Assembly (NCBI RefSeq): GCF_029991245.1
Contig: NZ_JAIVFO010000030.1
Span: 1 to 36,021, forward strand
DNA from: Xanthobacter autotrophicus
GTDB taxonomy: Bacteria; Pseudomonadota; Alphaproteobacteria; Rhizobiales; Xanthobacteraceae
Reading direction: 5' to 3'
DNA: 36,021 bases
In this document: piece by piece, positions 33,017 to 36,021 of the stretch
Position numbering within the stretch: position 1 is the first letter of the stretch
How the letters are laid out: every line of letters starts with the position of its first letter
Notes under the pieces: generated by a model
Seen by the model: the letters and a program-made list of their open reading frames with translations, nothing else
What the model was told of the DNA's origin: nothing
The model's database searches: none
Program-made: the position numbers and the translations under genes

Positions 33017-33679
33017 ATGAGGCATCCCATGAAGGGCATCGCACCGGAAGCGGTGGCGGCGCCCGAACCCGCCGAGCCCGAGACCAGGAAGCGTCGCGAC
33101 ATCATCGACGGCGCCCGGCGCGTGTTCTTCGACAAGGGTTTCGACGGCGCCAGCATGGATGAGATCGCCCGCGCCAGCGCGGTCTCCAAGGCCACCATCT
33201 ATGTCTATTTCGCCAGCAAGGAAGACCTGTTCCAGGCGCTGGTGGAAACCGACCGCCGCAAGTCCGCCGAGCGCCTGTTCGAGTTCGATCCGGACGACGC
33301 GGACGTGGAAAGCCTGCTGAAGCGCATCGGCATGACCTTCATGACCATGATGGTGCAGCCGGACCACATCCGCCTCGTGCGCATGGTCATCGGCGCCGCG
33401 GAGAAATTCCCGGCGGTGGGCCGCACCTTCTTCGACGCCGGCCCCTGCCACGGCGGCCGCCGCCTCGCCGAACTGCTCGCCCGCCAGGCCCAGCTTGGCC
33501 ACCTGAAGGTGGATGATGGCGAGATGGCCGCGTTCCAGTTCTTCAACCTCTGCCAGGGCAATCTGGTGAAGGGGCTGATGTTCGGCACCGGTGAGCAGCC
33601 GAGCCCCGATGAAATCGCGAAGACCGTCGATGGGGCGGTGCGCGTCTTTCTCGCCGCCTATGGCATTTTGCGAAACTAG
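33017..33679 (+). CDS. TetR/AcrR family transcriptional regulator
   Basis: A 220-residue repressor. The N-terminal helix-turn-helix (about 22-72) reads IIDGARRVFFDKGFDGASMDEIARASAVSKATIYVYFASKEDLF, the classic TetR pattern. The C-terminal helical ligand-binding domain carries a segment of the AefR-like C-terminal type (ERLFEFDPDD... and KFPAVGRTFFDAG). ATG 33017 follows GGAAGG; ATG 33029 is an alternative. It is divergent from the EmrAB-like pair, with two operators between them, so it most likely represses the pump and itself until a toxic ligand binds. Confidence 0.93.
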   Translation: MRHPMKGIAPEAVAAPEPAEPETRKRRDIIDGARRVFFDKGFDGASMDEIARASAVSKATIYVYFASKEDLFQALVETDRRKSAERLFEFDPDDADVESLLKRIGMTFMTMMVQPDHIRLVRMVIGAAEKFPAVGRTFFDAGPCHGGRRLAELLARQAQLGHLKVDDGEMAAFQFFNLCQGNLVKGLMFGTGEQPSPDEIAKTVDGAVRVFLAAYGILRN

Positions 33680-34109
33680 GACCAACCCCAGACAATCATT
33701 GAATGTTTTTGGCAAGACTTTCCCGCCAAGGTTGCCGATCCGCGTAAGCATGTGTCAATAAAGCGCGATTTTCCACTGGCTGCTTCCAATTGCGCTAGTG
33801 TAACCCCGGTTTTGGACTTGATCTGCGACGGCGGTAATGCATCGTCATACCGTCGAAACCGGAGGCGTCATCGTCATGACCTCTATTCGCGAGCCCCGGG
33901 GTTGGCCGGGACGACGAACCTTCCATTGTGCACCGCCCACCATTGGGGGCGTGGCCTTCCTGAAGGGAACGTCACCGTGTCCGTGACAGGCCCGCACCAC
34001 CGCCTCGCCGTCACGACAACCTGAAATCAAAGCGGGCGCGCCACCGCTCCCCCATCGAGCGGCAGGCGCCTGCCGGGCGCCGCATCCGGGCCCGCGCCAA
34101 GGATTTTTC
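33680..34109. other. Gene-free region between TetR and the secretion ATPase
   Basis: 430 bp without a convincing gene. It contains TTGGC-N11-GCCAA (33709-33729), which could be the tail terminator of the TetR gene or an operator, and GTCAC-N7-GTGAC (33971-33987) nearer the secretion gene. A small open frame at 33752-34024 has poor codon usage and no family resemblance. The promoter of the secretion gene must be here, but I cannot locate it with confidence. Confidence 0.5.
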
Positions 34110-36021
34110 ATGAGCCTTTCGCCCGGCCACCGGGGGCCATCACCCGCGCACACGCCGACCGCGCTCGATCAGGCCTTGCGGGCCATCCGGCCCGCCTTCA
34201 TCGCCGTGATCGTCTTCAGCTTCTTCATCAACCTGCTGGGACTCAACGCCTCGATCTACATGATGCAGGTCTACGACCGCGTCCTGTCGAGCCGCAGCAT
34301 CGAAACGCTGATCCTGCTCACCGTCATCACCGCCTTCCTCTATGTGGTGTGGTCGGCGCTGGAAGCGCTGCGCTCCCGGGTGCTAGAGCGGGCCGGCTTC
34401 GCCTTCGACGCCGCCGTCCACGTGCCGGTGTTCGACGCCATCCAGCGCACCGCGGTGCGCGACCGCAGCTCCGGCCAGACCCAGGCCCTGCGGGACCTCG
34501 ACAGCGTCCGCGACTTCTTCGCCGGCCCCGCCCTCACGGCCCTGTGCGACCTGCCGTGGATGCCCATCTACGCCATCTGCGCCACGCTGCTGCATCCCTA
34601 TTACGGCTATCTGGCGCTGGGCAGCGCGCTGTTGTCCGGCACCCTCGCCGTGCTCAACAACCGGGCCACCCAGGCCAGCCTCGCCGCATCGAGCCGCGCC
34701 GGCATTACCGCCAACACGCTGGCCTCCGCGACCCTGCGCAACGCCGAGGTGCTGCAGGCCATGGGCATGGCCCCCGAGCTGCGCCGGCGCTGGGGCGTCC
34801 TGCGCGAGCAGGCGCTGGGCTGGCAGGGCAAGGCCGGCGATCGCGGCTCCATCCTGGTGGCGCTCACCAAGTTCAACCGCGCCCTGGTGCAGAGCGTGGT
34901 GCTCGGCCTCGGCGCCTACCTCGCCATCCAAAAGGAGATTTCCCCCGGCATGATCATCGCCGGCTCGATCCTGGTGGGGCGCTGCATCCAGCCCATCGAG
35001 CTTGCGGTGAGCAACTGGAAGTCGGTGGTGAACGTGCGGACCGCCCACGGGCGCATCCAGCAGCTCCTGGCCGGCGCGCCGGATCCGGGGCGGCGGCTGC
35101 GCCTGCCGGAGCCGCGCGGCGAGATCACGGTGGAGAACCTGTTCGTGCGCGCCCCGGGCCGCGAGGTGCCGGTGCTGCGCAACGTGTCGTTCCGCCTGCC
35201 GGCGGGCACCTGCCTCGGCGTCGTCGGCCCCACCGCGGCCGGCAAGTCGAGCCTGGCGCGCGCCCTGGTGGGGGTCTGGCCGGCGGTCTCCGGCTGCGTG
35301 CGGCTCGACGGCTCGGAGCTGAGCCACTGGGACGAGGAGCAGCTCGGCCGCTCCATCGGCTATTTGCCGCAGGACGTGGAGCTGTTTTCCGGCACCATCG
35401 CCGAGAACATCGCCCGCTTCGGCGAGACCAATGACGGCGAGGTGGTGGCCGCCGCCCGTCTTGCCGGCGTGCACGACCTGATCCAGCGCTTGCCGCAGGG
35501 CTACAACACCCAGATCGGCGAAGGCGGCGTCGCCCTTTCGGGCGGGCAGCGCCAGCGCATCGGACTGGCGCGGGCGGTGTTCGGCCTCCCGGCCTTCATT
35601 GTGCTCGACGAGCCCAATGCCAGCCTCGACCCACCCGGGGAACTGGCCCTCGCCGAGGCGCTGCGGCAGCTCAAGGCCGCGGGGCGCACGGTGGTGATCG
35701 TGACCCACCGCCCTGCGGCACTCAACCAGTGCGACCTGATTCTGGCGATCTCGGACGGCGCGCCGCAGGCCTTCGGCCCACGCGAGGACATGATGAAGCG
35801 CATGACCGGCGGCGGCCCCCAACCGGCGGGCCAGCCAGGCGCCCAGCCGATGGGCCCCACCATGGGCCATCCCGCGATGCAGCCTGCGGCCCAGGGCGGC
35901 CGCCCGCGCCCGCCGCTGGCGAGCGTTCCCATAACGAACATTCCCTTGGCGAGCGTGCCCTTGGCGAGCGTTCCCTTGGGCGTGGCGCCGGCCGAGGGTC
36001 CGCCCCACATTCCCCCCACCC
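34110..36021 (+). CDS. Type I secretion ABC transporter (PrtD family), 3' partial
   Basis: Inner-membrane ATPase/permease of a type I secretion system, open at the window end (at least 637 residues; the family averages about 570-600). ATG 34110 opens MSLSPGH. The membrane domain contains SFFINLLGLNASIYMMQVYDRVLSS, typical of PrtD. The ATPase has Walker A GPTAAGKS (373-380), LSGGQ (476-480) and Walker B FIVLDEPNASLD. After about residue 560 there is a Pro/Gly/Ala/Gln-rich extension with four tandem pentapeptides (35916-35975). A fusion protein (HlyD/PrtE) would be expected just beyond the window. The exported substrate is not visible here. Confidence 0.92.
   Translation, partial: MSLSPGHRGPSPAHTPTALDQALRAIRPAFIAVIVFSFFINLLGLNASIYMMQVYDRVLSSRSIETLILLTVITAFLYVVWSALEALRSRVLERAGFAFDAAVHVPVFDAIQRTAVRDRSSGQTQALRDLDSVRDFFAGPALTALCDLPWMPIYAICATLLHPYYGYLALGSALLSGTLAVLNNRATQASLAASSRAGITANTLASATLRNAEVLQAMGMAPELRRRWGVLREQALGWQGKAGDRGSILVALTKFNRALVQSVVLGLGAYLAIQKEISPGMIIAGSILVGRCIQPIELAVSNWKSVVNVRTAHGRIQQLLAGAPDPGRRLRLPEPRGEITVENLFVRAPGREVPVLRNVSFRLPAGTCLGVVGPTAAGKSSLARALVGVWPAVSGCVRLDGSELSHWDEEQLGRSIGYLPQDVELFSGTIAENIARFGETNDGEVVAAARLAGVHDLIQRLPQGYNTQIGEGGVALSGGQRQRIGLARAVFGLPAFIVLDEPNASLDPPGELALAEALRQLKAAGRTVVIVTHRPAALNQCDLILAISDGAPQAFGPREDMMKRMTGGGPQPAGQPGAQPMGPTMGHPAMQPAAQGGRPRPPLASVPITNIPLASVPLASVPLGVAPAEGPPHIPPT
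35916..35975 (+). repeat. Four 15-bp tandem repeats in the PrtD-like tail
   Basis: Four in-frame 15-base units, starting CTGGCGAGCGTTCCC, code for LASVP-ITNIP-LASVP-LASVP (residues 603-622). Units 1, 3 and 4 differ by only one or two bases; unit 2 is diverged. The repeat number may vary between strains. Confidence 0.85.

Noticed and set aside
33705-33735. TTGGCA...-like sequence as a sigma-54 promoter
   Set aside because: The -24 GG is present, but the required GC at -12 with correct spacing is missing.
34383-36008. Minus-strand frame of 541 codons opposite the secretion ATPase
   Set aside because: The plus strand holds Walker A, signature and Walker B motifs in one frame from 34110 to the end.

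Overview
The window looks like a chromosomal stretch of a GC-rich alphaproteobacterium, most plausibly of the order Hyphomicrobiales (Xanthobacter/Azorhizobium/Ancylobacter-like). This rests on the strong G/C bias at third codon positions, frequent 1-4 bp gene overlaps, ABC and TRAP carbohydrate-uptake loci, an S21 ribosomal protein with a long basic tail, and a palindromic intergenic repeat of the kind common in this order. The genus is an inference; no rRNA or tRNA gene is present to fix it.

Layout. (1) 1-5467: the end of a sugar/polyol ABC-importer operon (permease, MalK/UgpC-type ATPase) with a Gfo/Idh/MocA dehydrogenase, a GntR regulator, an SDR lacking the usual catalytic Tyr/Lys, and a DapA-family lyase. 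(2) 5622-10323: a glutaminase fused to STAS and cyclic-nucleotide-binding domains, 3 bp upstream of a CHASE2-class III adenylate cyclase, with a convergent FecR-domain protein. (3) 10540-14190: a transglutaminase-like protein, an N-formylglutamate amidohydrolase-family protein, an O-GlcNAc-transferase-like catalytic domain without TPRs, and rpsU. (4) 14191-18400: a 0.7 kb leader followed by a three-gene unit: a flavin oxidoreductase-methyltransferase fusion, a tail-anchored protein and a small secreted protein. (5) 18646-29535: a LysR regulator divergent from a long catabolic cluster (SDR, split transketolase, beta-hydroxyacid dehydrogenase-type reductase, TRAP DctP and fused DctQM, full-length transketolase, HprA-like hydroxypyruvate reductase). 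(6) 29704-33679: an EmrAB-like drug efflux pair divergent from a TetR regulator, with two visible operators and opposing promoters. (7) 34110-end: a PrtD-type type I secretion ABC protein cut by the window edge.

How the genes may work together. Two loci are catabolic islands with their own importer and regulator. Region 5 is the more unusual: it has two transketolases and a hydroxypyruvate reductase but no sugar kinase, aldolase or isomerase, so it may move two-carbon ketol units from an unphosphorylated or imported ketose/hydroxypyruvate. Region 2 looks like a self-contained cAMP signalling module in which the cyclase makes the ligand of the neighbouring glutaminase's cNMP domain. Region 4 has no function that I recognise and is the best candidate for an undescribed biosynthetic or modification system. 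Intergenic regions contain many strong hairpins, including a 21-bp perfect stem at 18464-18508. No CRISPR, prophage, insertion sequence or RNA gene was seen.
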